Shown one piece after another: positions 1 to 9,400 of a stretch of 39,379 nucleotides of DNA. The DNA lies in NCBI GenBank assembly GCA_902556285.1, contig CACDWD010000002.1, forward strand, positions 1-39,379, written 5' to 3'. The DNA is from an uncultured Pelagibacteraceae bacterium. GTDB lineage: Bacteria > Pseudomonadota > Alphaproteobacteria > Pelagibacterales > Pelagibacteraceae. The number at the start of each line of letters is the position of its first letter. Within the stretch, counting starts at the first letter, position 1. Position numbers and translations under genes: made by a program. The notes below the pieces were generated by a model that saw only the letters and a list, made by a program, of their open reading frames with translations, was not told the DNA's origin and did not search any database.

Positions 1-1
1 A

Positions 2-1078
2 GATTATTTATCCATTGAGAGAAAAAAAATTTTTGAAAATAAATGGGTAGTAATTGGTGTTGGCAGTTCTATACCAAATATTGGAGATGCTAAACCATTT
101 GATCTGCTAGGAATTCCATTAATTATATTGAGAGATAAAAATAATAAAATAAAAGTTTTTCATAATGTATGTAGTCATAGAGGTTTTAAGATCCTTCAAG
201 AAAAATGTAAAATTAAGAATGTAATAAGATGTCCTTATCACTCTTGGTCCTACGATATGAGTGGCAAGTTAATAGCCACACCGCATATTGGTGGAATGAA
301 TAAACATAATTGTAATAAATTTAGTAAATCAAAAAGTGGGCTTAAGGAAGTTAGATCTCATGTTTGGTTAGATTTAATTTTTGTTAATTTAAATAATAAT
401 GAAATTGATTTTGAAAAATATATTAAACCTTTAAGTGATAGATGGAAAAAATTCTGGCCAATTAAAGATAGAGATTTAATCGTTTATTCAAAAGATTATG
501 GTTATTTTAATTTAAATGCTAAATGTAACTGGAAATTTGCAATAGAAAATTATTGTGAAAGTTATCATCTACCCTGGGTTCATCCTGGATTAAACTCTTA
601 CTCAAAAATTGATGATCATTATCATATTCAAGGATTACCTAATCGTTTTGCTGGACAAGGCACAATGGTTTATAATCCAATGTTTAAAAGTAACTTAAAA
701 TTTCCAACATTCCCAAACTGGCCAAAAGATCAAGAGCATATTGCTGAATATGTTGCTCTTTTCCCAAACGTAATGCTTGGGATTCATAAAGACCATTTTT
801 ACGCCTACTGGTTAGAACCAGTAAATAATCAATATACAAAAGAACATATGGAAATTTTTTATGTTGGTAACGAAGCGGCAAATTCTAAAAAATTTAAATC
901 ACTTAGAAAACAAAACTTTGAACTTTGGAAAGGAGTTCAAAGTGAAGATTTAAATATAATTGAGGGAATGCAAGATGGGAGAAAATCACCATCTTATAAT
1001 GGGGGAAACTTTTCACCTGTGATGGATAATCCCACCCATCATTTCCACAAATGGGTTGCAAACAATATAATGACATGA
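2..1078 (+). CDS. Rieske [2Fe-2S] non-heme iron oxygenase, alpha subunit (5' truncated by window edge)
   Basis: Frame is open from base 2 (DYLSIERKKIFENKWVVIGVG...), so the listed TTG start at 128 is internal. Rieske motif CSHRG...CPYHSW; mononuclear Fe motif NWKFAIENYCESYHLPWVHP. Confidence 0.9.
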   Translation, partial: DYLSIERKKIFENKWVVIGVGSSIPNIGDAKPFDLLGIPLIILRDKNNKIKVFHNVCSHRGFKILQEKCKIKNVIRCPYHSWSYDMSGKLIATPHIGGMNKHNCNKFSKSKSGLKEVRSHVWLDLIFVNLNNNEIDFEKYIKPLSDRWKKFWPIKDRDLIVYSKDYGYFNLNAKCNWKFAIENYCESYHLPWVHPGLNSYSKIDDHYHIQGLPNRFAGQGTMVYNPMFKSNLKFPTFPNWPKDQEHIAEYVALFPNVMLGIHKDHFYAYWLEPVNNQYTKEHMEIFYVGNEAANSKKFKSLRKQNFELWKGVQSEDLNIIEGMQDGRKSPSYNGGNFSPVMDNPTHHFHKWVANNIMT

Positions 1079-1089
1079 AAGGATAAATT

Positions 1090-2130
1090 ATGAAAAAAGA
1101 TCTTATTACTAGATTAAATGAAGGCCCAATAATGTGTGCTGAAGGATATCTTTTTGCAATGGAAAGAAGAGGATATTTATCAGCAGGTCCATTTGTTCCA
1201 GAAGTAGTTTTAGAACATCCGGAAGTAGTAACTCAGTTACATAGAGAATTTATTAGAGCGGGATCTGATGTTGTTCAAGCATTTACTTATTACGGTCATA
1301 GAGAAAAGCTCAGAATAATTGGTAAAGAACATTTGTTAGAACCAATGCAAAAAGGTGCTCTTAAAATTGCAAAAGATGCTGCTGCTGAGTTTAAAGATTT
1401 AGATCTTATGGTTTGTGGAGACGTTGCTAATACAAATGTATTTGATCCAGGGGATCCTAATACTCACAAACAATGTCAACAAATGTATGAAGAACAAGTA
1501 GCTTGGGCAAAAGAGGCTGGTGTTGATTTTGTAATAGCAGAAACAATAAATTGGACAGAAGAAATGAAAATAGCATTAAAAGCAATTAAGGATGCAGGAC
1601 TTATTGCAGTTTGTAATTTTGCAATTCCTAGAGGGGATAAAACTAGAGAAGGACATAGTGCTGAGGATGCATGTAAGATGATGGAGGATCTGGGTGCTGA
1701 TGTTGTTGGATTGAATTGTTACAGAGGACCTGAAATGACAATGAAATTATTAAAAAAGGTTAGAGAAAAAGTTTCATGTCATGTTGCTGGACTTCCAGTA
1801 CCTTACAGAACAACAGAGGAAGAACCTGGTTTCTTAAATATCACTGATCATGGTTGCGACTGTATTCCAGGTGGAAATGCATTCCCAGTAGCTTTAGATA
1901 ATTTGTTTTGTAACAGATTTGAAATGGCAGATTTCGCAAAAGATTGTGTAAAAAATAAAATAAATTTTATTGGTATATGTTGTGGAGCAGAAGCACATCA
2001 CGTAAGAGAAATGTCAGTTGCAATTGGTAAAAAACCAATTTCAATGAAATATATGCCAGATATGAGCAAACATTTCCACCATGGTACAGATAAATCTTTA
2101 AAAAAAGTAAACAAGGAAATTAAATACTAA
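1090..2130 (+). CDS. bhmT: Betaine-homocysteine S-methyltransferase family protein
   Basis: Homocysteine S-methyltransferase fold; C-terminal GICCGA Zn-type motif, upstream GLNCYRGP Cys; next to a dimethylglycine dehydrogenase-like gene. Confidence 0.85.
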   Translation: MKKDLITRLNEGPIMCAEGYLFAMERRGYLSAGPFVPEVVLEHPEVVTQLHREFIRAGSDVVQAFTYYGHREKLRIIGKEHLLEPMQKGALKIAKDAAAEFKDLDLMVCGDVANTNVFDPGDPNTHKQCQQMYEEQVAWAKEAGVDFVIAETINWTEEMKIALKAIKDAGLIAVCNFAIPRGDKTREGHSAEDACKMMEDLGADVVGLNCYRGPEMTMKLLKKVREKVSCHVAGLPVPYRTTEEEPGFLNITDHGCDCIPGGNAFPVALDNLFCNRFEMADFAKDCVKNKINFIGICCGAEAHHVREMSVAIGKKPISMKYMPDMSKHFHHGTDKSLKKVNKEIKY

Positions 2131-4535
2131 TGGAAAAGCATGCGAAAGTGGTAATCATAGGAGGTGGTGTAGTAGGGTGCTCTATTCTTTATCATTTATC
2201 TAAATTTGGATTAAAGGATTGTATCTTGCTCGAAAGAAATGAGCTTACATCTGGTTCATCTTGGCATGCTGCAGGGAATGTTCATGTAATTTCATCTGAC
2301 CCTAATATCTCTCGGATGATGGCTTACACAATAGGTTTATATAAAGAGATAGAAAAAGAGTCTGGTCATTCTGTTGGCTTTAAACCCAGTGGAGGATTTT
2401 ATTTAGCATCAAATGAAGTGTGGGCTGATTATTTAAAAAGAGAAAGATCAAAAGCTAGATACATGGGACTTGACCAAGAATTTATTTCTCTAGAAGAAGT
2501 AAAAAAAAAACATCCATTAATTGATCCGTCTAGATATTTGTTAGCATTATGGGATCCTATTGATGGAGAGGTTGATCCATCAGGAGTTACATACGCTTTT
2601 GCAAAAGCTGCAAAAGTTCATGGTGGTAAGTATTATACCCACACAGTGGTTAAAGATACTAAACAAAAAAAAGATGGTTCATGGGAAGTATTTACCGACA
2701 AAGGAAATATAAATGCTGAAATAGTAATTAATGCAGGAGGACTTTGGGCAAGAGAAGTTGGACAATTAGCTGGGTTAAATCTTCCTGTACAACCAATGGA
2801 GCACCATTATCTAATCACTGAACCTATTCCTGAAATAGAAGCAATGGGTGACCAAAGATTGCCAATAGGAACAGATTTTGAGGGAAATATTTACTTTAGA
2901 CAAGAAGGTAAAGGAATGTTGCTTGGAACCTATGAGCCAAAATCAACACCTTGGAAAGTAGAAGGTACACCAATGAATTTTGGTCATGAGTTACTTGAGC
3001 CGAAGTTGGATAATATAGAAGATAGATTAGCAATTGGTTTTGAAAGAATGCCAGCTTTAGAGCGTGCAGGTATAAAAAATATAGTTAATGGTCCTTTTAC
3101 TTTTGGTCCAGATGGAAGCCCTTTGATTGGTCCAGTACCAGGTATGAAAAATTATTGGGTTGCAGTTGGTGTTATGGCTGGTTTTTGCCAAGGGGGTGGT
3201 GTCGGAAAATGTATTGCTGAATGGATTATTGATGGAGAGCCTTCTATTGATGTTTGGGCAATGGATGTTGCCCGTTTTGGAGATTATGCTTCACCTCAGT
3301 ATGGAACCATTAAATCTTCAGAAAATTATGAGCGAAGATTTATTATGACTTTTCCAAATGAAACTTTACCAAAGGGAAGAAAACAAAAAACAACAGCTCT
3401 TTATGATCGTTTTGTAAATCAAGGAGCTGTTATGGGAGATAGTTTTGGTTTAGAAAACGTTTTGTGGTTTGCGAACAATAAAGAAGATGCTCACGAAGAG
3501 CCTACTATTAAAAGATCGAGATCACATGACTATGTTTCAAAAGAAGTTATTAATGTAAGAGAAAATGTTGGTTTAATCGAGGTTGCTAACTTTTCAAAAC
3601 ATGAATTCAAAGGTCCAGACGCTAGAAAATTTTTAGATCATATAATGGCTGGAAGACTTCCAAAACCAGGGAGAATATCTTTATCACCAATGTTGTCATA
3701 TAGAGGAAAATTATGTGGTGATCTAACTGTGGCATGTTTAGATGAAAATGAATTTATGGTATTTGGCTCTGGCGCTGCTCAAGAAATGCATAGACGTTGG
3801 TTTGAAAGTCACTTAGATAAATATAATTTAAATTATAAAAATAGATCTGATGAGTTTCATGGATTATCAATTGCAGGACCTAATTCAAGGAAAGTTTTAG
3901 AAAAAATTGTAAGAGATGATGTTTCAAATGAAAAATTTAAATTTAGAGACTCTAGAAGGATGTTTGTTGGAGGAGTTCCAGCAATAATAAATAGAATTTC
4001 ATTTACTGGCGAACTCGGATATGAAATTTATGTAGCACCTCACTATCAATTAAAACTTTATGAAGAATTAATGGAAGCAGGAAAAGAATTTAATATTAAA
4101 CCATTTGGTGGAAGAGCATTAATGTCAATGAGGTTAGAGAAAAATTGGGGAGCTTGGACTTTAGATTATAGACCAGATTTTACTGCAAAAGAGACAGGCT
4201 TAGATGTTTTTATTAATTGGGACAAAGAGTTTATTGGTAAAGAAAGCGCACAAAAGGAAAATTCTTCAAATAAACTCATACCATTAATTGTTGAAACAAA
4301 TGAAATTGATGTAACAAATAATGAAGCTGTTATGAATGGCGATCAAAGTATTGGTTATGTAACTTCAGGTGGTTTTGCTCATTTTGTAAATAAAAGTGTA
4401 GCGTTTAGTTTTGTTGATCAAAAATCCATTAATTCTGAAAATAAAATTCAAGTAGAGATTAATGGAGATTTATTTAATTGTGCAATAATTAAAGAGCCAC
4501 TTTATGATCCAAGTGGCCAAAAAATGAGAAGCTAA
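2130..4535 (+). CDS. FAD-dependent dimethylglycine/sarcosine dehydrogenase-like protein (DAO + GcvT domains), paralog 1
   Basis: N-terminal GGGVVGCSILYHL dinucleotide motif, SGSSWHAAG (FAD-linkage His region), C-terminal GcvT/aminomethyltransferase-like domain; TAATG overlap with the previous gene. Confidence 0.9.
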   Translation: MEKHAKVVIIGGGVVGCSILYHLSKFGLKDCILLERNELTSGSSWHAAGNVHVISSDPNISRMMAYTIGLYKEIEKESGHSVGFKPSGGFYLASNEVWADYLKRERSKARYMGLDQEFISLEEVKKKHPLIDPSRYLLALWDPIDGEVDPSGVTYAFAKAAKVHGGKYYTHTVVKDTKQKKDGSWEVFTDKGNINAEIVINAGGLWAREVGQLAGLNLPVQPMEHHYLITEPIPEIEAMGDQRLPIGTDFEGNIYFRQEGKGMLLGTYEPKSTPWKVEGTPMNFGHELLEPKLDNIEDRLAIGFERMPALERAGIKNIVNGPFTFGPDGSPLIGPVPGMKNYWVAVGVMAGFCQGGGVGKCIAEWIIDGEPSIDVWAMDVARFGDYASPQYGTIKSSENYERRFIMTFPNETLPKGRKQKTTALYDRFVNQGAVMGDSFGLENVLWFANNKEDAHEEPTIKRSRSHDYVSKEVINVRENVGLIEVANFSKHEFKGPDARKFLDHIMAGRLPKPGRISLSPMLSYRGKLCGDLTVACLDENEFMVFGSGAAQEMHRRWFESHLDKYNLNYKNRSDEFHGLSIAGPNSRKVLEKIVRDDVSNEKFKFRDSRRMFVGGVPAIINRISFTGELGYEIYVAPHYQLKLYEELMEAGKEFNIKPFGGRALMSMRLEKNWGAWTLDYRPDFTAKETGLDVFINWDKEFIGKESAQKENSSNKLIPLIVETNEIDVTNNEAVMNGDQSIGYVTSGGFAHFVNKSVAFSFVDQKSINSENKIQVEINGDLFNCAIIKEPLYDPSGQKMRS

Positions 4536-5170
4536 TGGCTCAAAAAGACGTAGGAAACAAAATTCCAATTTATAAACTTAAAACTACTGATGAAGTTATG
4601 AAGTACTACGATGAGTGGGGAGACAAAGATAAATATAATAAAGACATGGTTGATTGGAACTATACAGGACCTAAAGAAACCGCAGAAATATTTAACAAAT
4701 ATGAGAAAAATAAAGATACTTTAATTTTTGATGCTGGATGTGGAACAGGTTTAGTTGGAATAGAGCTTAAAAAATATAGTTTTAAAAATTTTCATGGAGC
4801 TGATTTATCTCAAACTTTATTAGATACTGTACCAAAAGATCTTTATCAAAAATTAGTAAAAGTTGATTTAAATAAACCAATAGAAGTTGAGAATAACTTT
4901 TATGGTGGAGTTATGTGTGTTGGAACATTTACTTTTGGGCATGTAAAACCAAATGCATTAGATGAGTTTATAAGAATAACAAAACCAGGTGGGTTAATTT
5001 GTTTTACTATTAACGAAGGTATTCATGAAGAATATGGATTTGATAAAAAAATCATAAGTTTAAAACAAAATAATAAATGGGAAGAAATAGAATTTTTTAA
5101 ATCAGACTATATTGCTAGCAAAGATGTAAATGCTTGGTTAGGTTTGTACAGGGTTACGAAAGATGTATAG
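4535..5170 (+). CDS. Class I SAM-dependent methyltransferase
   Basis: Motif I FDAGCGTGLVGIEL, followed by GADLS; TAATG overlap with the previous gene. Confidence 0.85.
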   Translation: MAQKDVGNKIPIYKLKTTDEVMKYYDEWGDKDKYNKDMVDWNYTGPKETAEIFNKYEKNKDTLIFDAGCGTGLVGIELKKYSFKNFHGADLSQTLLDTVPKDLYQKLVKVDLNKPIEVENNFYGGVMCVGTFTFGHVKPNALDEFIRITKPGGLICFTINEGIHEEYGFDKKIISLKQNNKWEEIEFFKSDYIASKDVNAWLGLYRVTKDV

Positions 5171-5534
5171 ACCGTTGCCAAAAAATCTTACTATAAAAGA
5201 CTCAAAAATTGATGGTTTGGGTTTATTTTCTAAAACTAAAATTAAGAAAAATTCTTTTATAGGGATATCACATGTGAAAGACGATGATTTTCAAGACATG
5301 TATGTTAGAACTCCTCTTGGTGGATTCTATAATCACTCAAAAAATCCAAATGTAACTAAATTATCATCAAACACATTCCCTAAATATGACTTTGGTCAGA
5401 ATATTGAGGAGAAAATCAAAGAGACACAGGAAGATAAAAACAATAATAATTTAAAGTATTTTTATTTAGTTTCATTAAAAGATATTGAACCAGGTGAAGA
5501 AATTTTAGCGAAATATACTTTTTATGAATTTTAA
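5163..5534 (+). CDS. Small SET domain-containing protein
   Basis: GLGLFSKTKIKKNSFIG, FYNHSKNPN and PGEEILAKYTFYEF match SET motifs; 8-bp overlap with the upstream methyltransferase. Confidence 0.8.
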   Translation: MYRPLPKNLTIKDSKIDGLGLFSKTKIKKNSFIGISHVKDDDFQDMYVRTPLGGFYNHSKNPNVTKLSSNTFPKYDFGQNIEEKIKETQEDKNNNNLKYFYLVSLKDIEPGEEILAKYTFYEF

Positions 5535-5552
5535 TATATTATTTATATATTC

Positions 5553-6791
5553 ATGAAATTTAAAAGAAAAATAGCTCCAGAAATAAAACCAAGGCAAAAT
5601 TTTATTACTAAAAAGAGATTAAGAGAAGACGAGATTGATTTTGATAAGTTAAGATCATATCGTTTAGATAGGGTTAGAAAAGAATTAGAAAAAAACAATT
5701 TAGAGGCTTGTATTCTATTTGATCCGGTGAATGTTCGTTATGCTTTAGATACAGTCAACATGAGTGTATATAATATGCATAATTTAACAAGATATTGTTT
5801 TGTTCCAGTTAATGGACCAATTATTCTTTATGAGTATTTTAATTGTGAAATATTATCAAAGCATTTAAATCTAATTGATGAAATAAGACCTGCAATCACA
5901 TGGGATTATTTTAGCAATGGAGATCAAGCAAATTTACAATTATCAAAATGGATAAATGAAGTTAAAGATTTATCAAATAATTATTTTAAATCTAAAAAAA
6001 TAGCAATTGATGTTCTTAATGGTCCTGCTGTTACAGCTTTAAATAAAGAAGGTATTGAAGTTGTAGATGCAAAATTAATTTTAGAACAAGCAAGAGTAAT
6101 AAAGTCACCAGATGAATTAATTTGTATGAAAGCAGCAATAGAAGTTGCAGAAAAAGGCGTTTCAAAGATGAGATCAGATCTTAAACCAGGAATGACCGAA
6201 GATGAATTATGGTCAATTTTACATAAAACAAATATTGAAAATGGAGGTGAGTGGATTGAGTGTAGAATTTTATCTTCTGGTGAAAGAACAAATCCATGGA
6301 TGCAAGAGAGTAGTAACAAAGTTATGCAACAGGGAGAAATTGTTGCTTTTGATACGGATATGGTTGGTCCGTATGGATACTGTGCAGATATATCAAGAGC
6401 CTTTGTAGTTGGACACAAATTTAATGATGAGCAAAAAAAACTTTATTCGATGGCTAGAAATCAAATAGATCATAACTTTAGATTAATAAAACCAGGAATG
6501 AGTTTTAAAGAATTTGTTAAAAAATCTTGGGTTTTGCCTGATGAGTATTATGGAAATAGGTACTCTTGTATGGTTCATGGAATTGGTTTGTGTGATGAGT
6601 GGCCTCAAATAAGATATCCAACTGATGGTGGAGAAGAAGGTGGAACTTTTGAGAAGAACATGACAATCACACTTGAGAGTTATATTGGTAAAGTTGGTGG
6701 TAAAGAAGGTGTAAAACTTGAACAACAGTACTTAATTGGTGAAAATGGACTTGAATTGATGTCCCATCATCCGTTAGAAGATATTTCATGA
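5553..6791 (+). CDS. dddP: M24-family protein, DddP-like (candidate DMSP lyase)
   Basis: Pita-bread fold motifs FDTDMVGPYGYCADISR, YSCMVHGIGLCDEWP, ITLES, VKLEQQ; RILSSGERTNPWMQE resembles DddP more than generic Xaa-Pro peptidases (from memory). Confidence 0.7.
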   Translation: MKFKRKIAPEIKPRQNFITKKRLREDEIDFDKLRSYRLDRVRKELEKNNLEACILFDPVNVRYALDTVNMSVYNMHNLTRYCFVPVNGPIILYEYFNCEILSKHLNLIDEIRPAITWDYFSNGDQANLQLSKWINEVKDLSNNYFKSKKIAIDVLNGPAVTALNKEGIEVVDAKLILEQARVIKSPDELICMKAAIEVAEKGVSKMRSDLKPGMTEDELWSILHKTNIENGGEWIECRILSSGERTNPWMQESSNKVMQQGEIVAFDTDMVGPYGYCADISRAFVVGHKFNDEQKKLYSMARNQIDHNFRLIKPGMSFKEFVKKSWVLPDEYYGNRYSCMVHGIGLCDEWPQIRYPTDGGEEGGTFEKNMTITLESYIGKVGGKEGVKLEQQYLIGENGLELMSHHPLEDIS

Positions 6792-7198
6792 AAATAATTT
6801 TAGTTATGGGTTTACCTGGAGCAGGTAAAACAACTTTAGCAGATGAAATGGCACCACTTTTAAATGCAAAGAGATTAAATGCTGATGAAGTAAGAAAAGC
6901 TGCAAATGATTGGGATTTTTCTGAGGAAGGAAGGGTTAGACAAGCAAAAAGAATGGCTGAAGCAGCTTTAAAATTAAAAGCTGAAGGTCATTATGTTATT
7001 GCTGATTTCATTGCACCAACTCCTGAAGCAAGAAGCTTGTTTCCAGCAGATTTTAAAGTGTGGGTAGATACAATTAAAGAAGGAAGATTTGAAGACACAA
7101 ATCAAATGTTTGTTAATCCTAAGAATTTTGATTTTCACGTAACAACTCAGGATGCAAAAAATTGGGCACCAAAAATAATAGAGGAGATAAAAAAATGA
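6788..7198 (+). CDS. Small P-loop kinase (adenylylsulfate kinase-like)
   Basis: Walker A GLPGAGKTT near the N-terminus; ATGA overlaps on both sides. Confidence 0.75.
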   Translation: MKIILVMGLPGAGKTTLADEMAPLLNAKRLNADEVRKAANDWDFSEEGRVRQAKRMAEAALKLKAEGHYVIADFIAPTPEARSLFPADFKVWVDTIKEGRFEDTNQMFVNPKNFDFHVTTQDAKNWAPKIIEEIKK

Positions 7199-7569
7199 CA
7201 CACAAATGGGATAACAAAAAACCAACAGCACAAATGCTAGGAAGATGGCAACCTTTTCACGATGGACATTATACTTTGTTTAAAGAAATTATTAAAAAAA
7301 GTGGACAAGTTTGTATTCAAATTAGAGATGTACAAGGTGTAGATGATAATCCTTTTGATTTTGATACAGTAAAAAAAAATATTGAAGACAGATTAAATCC
7401 TGAATTTGAAGGGCAATTTAAAATAATGTTAGTGCCAAATATTACAAATATTTGTTATGGCAGGGGTGTTGGATATAAAATTGAGGAAATAGTTTTGGAC
7501 GAAGAAACTCAAAAAATATCAGCTACTAAAATAAGAGCAAAAATGAGAGAAGAGGGAAAGTTAGAATAA
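7195..7569 (+). CDS. Small HIGH-type nucleotidyltransferase
   Basis: GRWQPFHDGH and ISATKIR motifs (cytidylyl/adenylyltransferase-like). ATG at 7195 preferred over the TTG at 7162 because of the ATGA overlap with the kinase. Confidence 0.8.
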   Translation: MTHKWDNKKPTAQMLGRWQPFHDGHYTLFKEIIKKSGQVCIQIRDVQGVDDNPFDFDTVKKNIEDRLNPEFEGQFKIMLVPNITNICYGRGVGYKIEEIVLDEETQKISATKIRAKMREEGKLE

Positions 7570-7575
7570 AATTAA

Positions 7576-8427
7576 ATGAACGATAGACTTAAGACTATTG
7601 TAGATTTAGAAAAATATCCAATACATGAATTAAATTCACCAATAATTCAAAATTTAGTTAAAAGATGTAAAGAAGAACTTGATCAATATAGTTGCTCAAC
7701 AATTCCAAATTTTATATTGCCTAAATCACTTAAAGTAATGAATTCTGAATTAGAAAAACAATTAGACGAAGTTTATATGTCTAAAGAAAGTATTAATGCT
7801 TACTTGTATGCAAAGGACGATCCCTCATTACCAAAAGATCATCCAAAAAGAACTTTTATGAATAGATACAATGGATATTTAAATTCAGATTGTTTTCCAA
7901 AAGATTCAGAGATGAAATATCTTTACGAAACAGAGGAACTTTTAAAATTTGTATCTGCTTGTTTAGGTATTTCTCCTATTTACAGATGGGCAGATCCTTT
8001 AGCATGTCATGCGTATAATGTTATGAAACCAGATGGAGTGCTCCCATGGCATTTTGATAGTTGTGAATTTACACTTAGTTTAATGATACAAAAACCTGAG
8101 AAGGGTGGGGTATTTGAATACTGTCCAAATATAAGAGAACCTGGAAAAGAAAATTTTGAAGAAGTTCAAAAAGTTATATCAGGTGATAGAACTAGAGTAA
8201 GACAATTGAAGTTAGAGCCAGGAGATTTACAAATATTTAAAGGTAGATTTACTTTGCATAGGGTAACTAAAGTTGAAGGACAAAAATCAAGATATATGTG
8301 TATTCCAGCTTATGTTTTAGATCCTTGGAGAGTAAACACTCCAGAACATTCCAAAGCTATTTATGGAAAAGTTTTACCAATTCATATAGAAAGAAATCAG
8401 GCTAGATCCGATGGATTAACTGATTAA
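7576..8427 (+). CDS. 2-oxoglutarate/Fe(II) oxygenase, ArpA/HalD/BesD-like family
   Basis: WHFDSCEFTLSLMIQKPEKGGVFEYCPNIR (HxD) plus distal LHRVT and C-terminal SRYM; layout matches ArpA/HalD-like proteins from memory. Confidence 0.75.
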   Translation: MNDRLKTIVDLEKYPIHELNSPIIQNLVKRCKEELDQYSCSTIPNFILPKSLKVMNSELEKQLDEVYMSKESINAYLYAKDDPSLPKDHPKRTFMNRYNGYLNSDCFPKDSEMKYLYETEELLKFVSACLGISPIYRWADPLACHAYNVMKPDGVLPWHFDSCEFTLSLMIQKPEKGGVFEYCPNIREPGKENFEEVQKVISGDRTRVRQLKLEPGDLQIFKGRFTLHRVTKVEGQKSRYMCIPAYVLDPWRVNTPEHSKAIYGKVLPIHIERNQARSDGLTD

Positions 8428-9207
8428 ATGACTAGTAACATTAAAATTAAAAAAATTAACAACGAAGTTTCATCAATTATTATTGATGAACCAAAAACTT
8501 ATAATTCTTTATCATTTAAAAATCTTTCAGATTTATTAAAGGCATTAAAAAAATTAGATGCTGATAAAAAAGTTAAAGTAATAATATTAGAGGGTGCTGG
8601 TAAAGGGTTTAGTGCAGGTCATAATTTAAAAGAAGTTAGAGGTCTAAAAAGGAGAGATAAATATTTAAAATTATTTAATCTTTGTTCAAAAGTAATGCTT
8701 AAAATTGTTGAAGGTAGAAAACCTGTAATTGCTAAAGTTCATGGAGCTGCATTTGCAGCTGGCTGTCAATTGGTTGCAAGTTGTGATTTAGCTTATAGTA
8801 CTAAAGACGCATTATTTGCTACTCCTGGTGTCAATATTGGTTTGTTTTGTAGTACACCTATGGTTGCTGTCAGTAGAAAGATAAATCGAAAACCTATGAT
8901 GAAAATGTTGCTAACTGGAGAACCTATCAATGCAAATTATGCAAAAGAAATAGGGTTGATAAATGATAATTTTTCAAAAGCTAAACTAAACAACGAAGTG
9001 TTAAAAGTAGCAAACAAAATTGCTTCAAAATCTAATTTAACGATTAAAATTGGAAAACAAGCTTTTTACAAACAATTAGAAATGCCATTAAGTAAAGCTT
9101 ACGCTTATACAAGTAAAATGATGACCCTTAATATGATGGCAATGGACGCTAAAGAAGGTATTTCAGCTTTTCTTGAAAAAAGAAAACCTAAGTGGAAAAA
9201 CAAATGA
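8428..9207 (+). CDS. Enoyl-CoA hydratase/isomerase family protein
   Basis: Crotonase motifs GKGFSAGHNLKE and KVHGAAFAAGCQLVASCDL. Confidence 0.9.
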   Translation: MTSNIKIKKINNEVSSIIIDEPKTYNSLSFKNLSDLLKALKKLDADKKVKVIILEGAGKGFSAGHNLKEVRGLKRRDKYLKLFNLCSKVMLKIVEGRKPVIAKVHGAAFAAGCQLVASCDLAYSTKDALFATPGVNIGLFCSTPMVAVSRKINRKPMMKMLLTGEPINANYAKEIGLINDNFSKAKLNNEVLKVANKIASKSNLTIKIGKQAFYKQLEMPLSKAYAYTSKMMTLNMMAMDAKEGISAFLEKRKPKWKNK

Positions 9208-9392
9208 AATCAAAGAATATAATTTTAATAATTTTTATTTTATTTGGACTTTATGTAGTTATTGATCTTAGAGATCATAATTCTAAAAGAGCAGTAGATG
9301 CTTGTGTTGCAGGAAGTCAAAAATTAGATCAACCAATGACCATTAAGGAAGCTCAAAAATTCTGTGAGGAAAAAATAAATTCAAAAGATTAG
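9204..9392 (+). CDS. Small single-pass membrane/secreted protein, unknown function
   Basis: N-terminal hydrophobic segment IILIIFILFGLYVVI; ATG at 9204 gives an ATGA overlap with the hydratase stop. Confidence 0.55.
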   Translation: MKSKNIILIIFILFGLYVVIDLRDHNSKRAVDACVAGSQKLDQPMTIKEAQKFCEEKINSKD

Positions 9393-9400
9393 AAATCAGT

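Noticed and set aside
5981-6418. 145-aa minus-strand ORF inside the DddP-like gene
   Set aside because: Fully antisense to a well-supported CDS; no recognisable domain and biased composition typical of AT-rich shadow ORFs.
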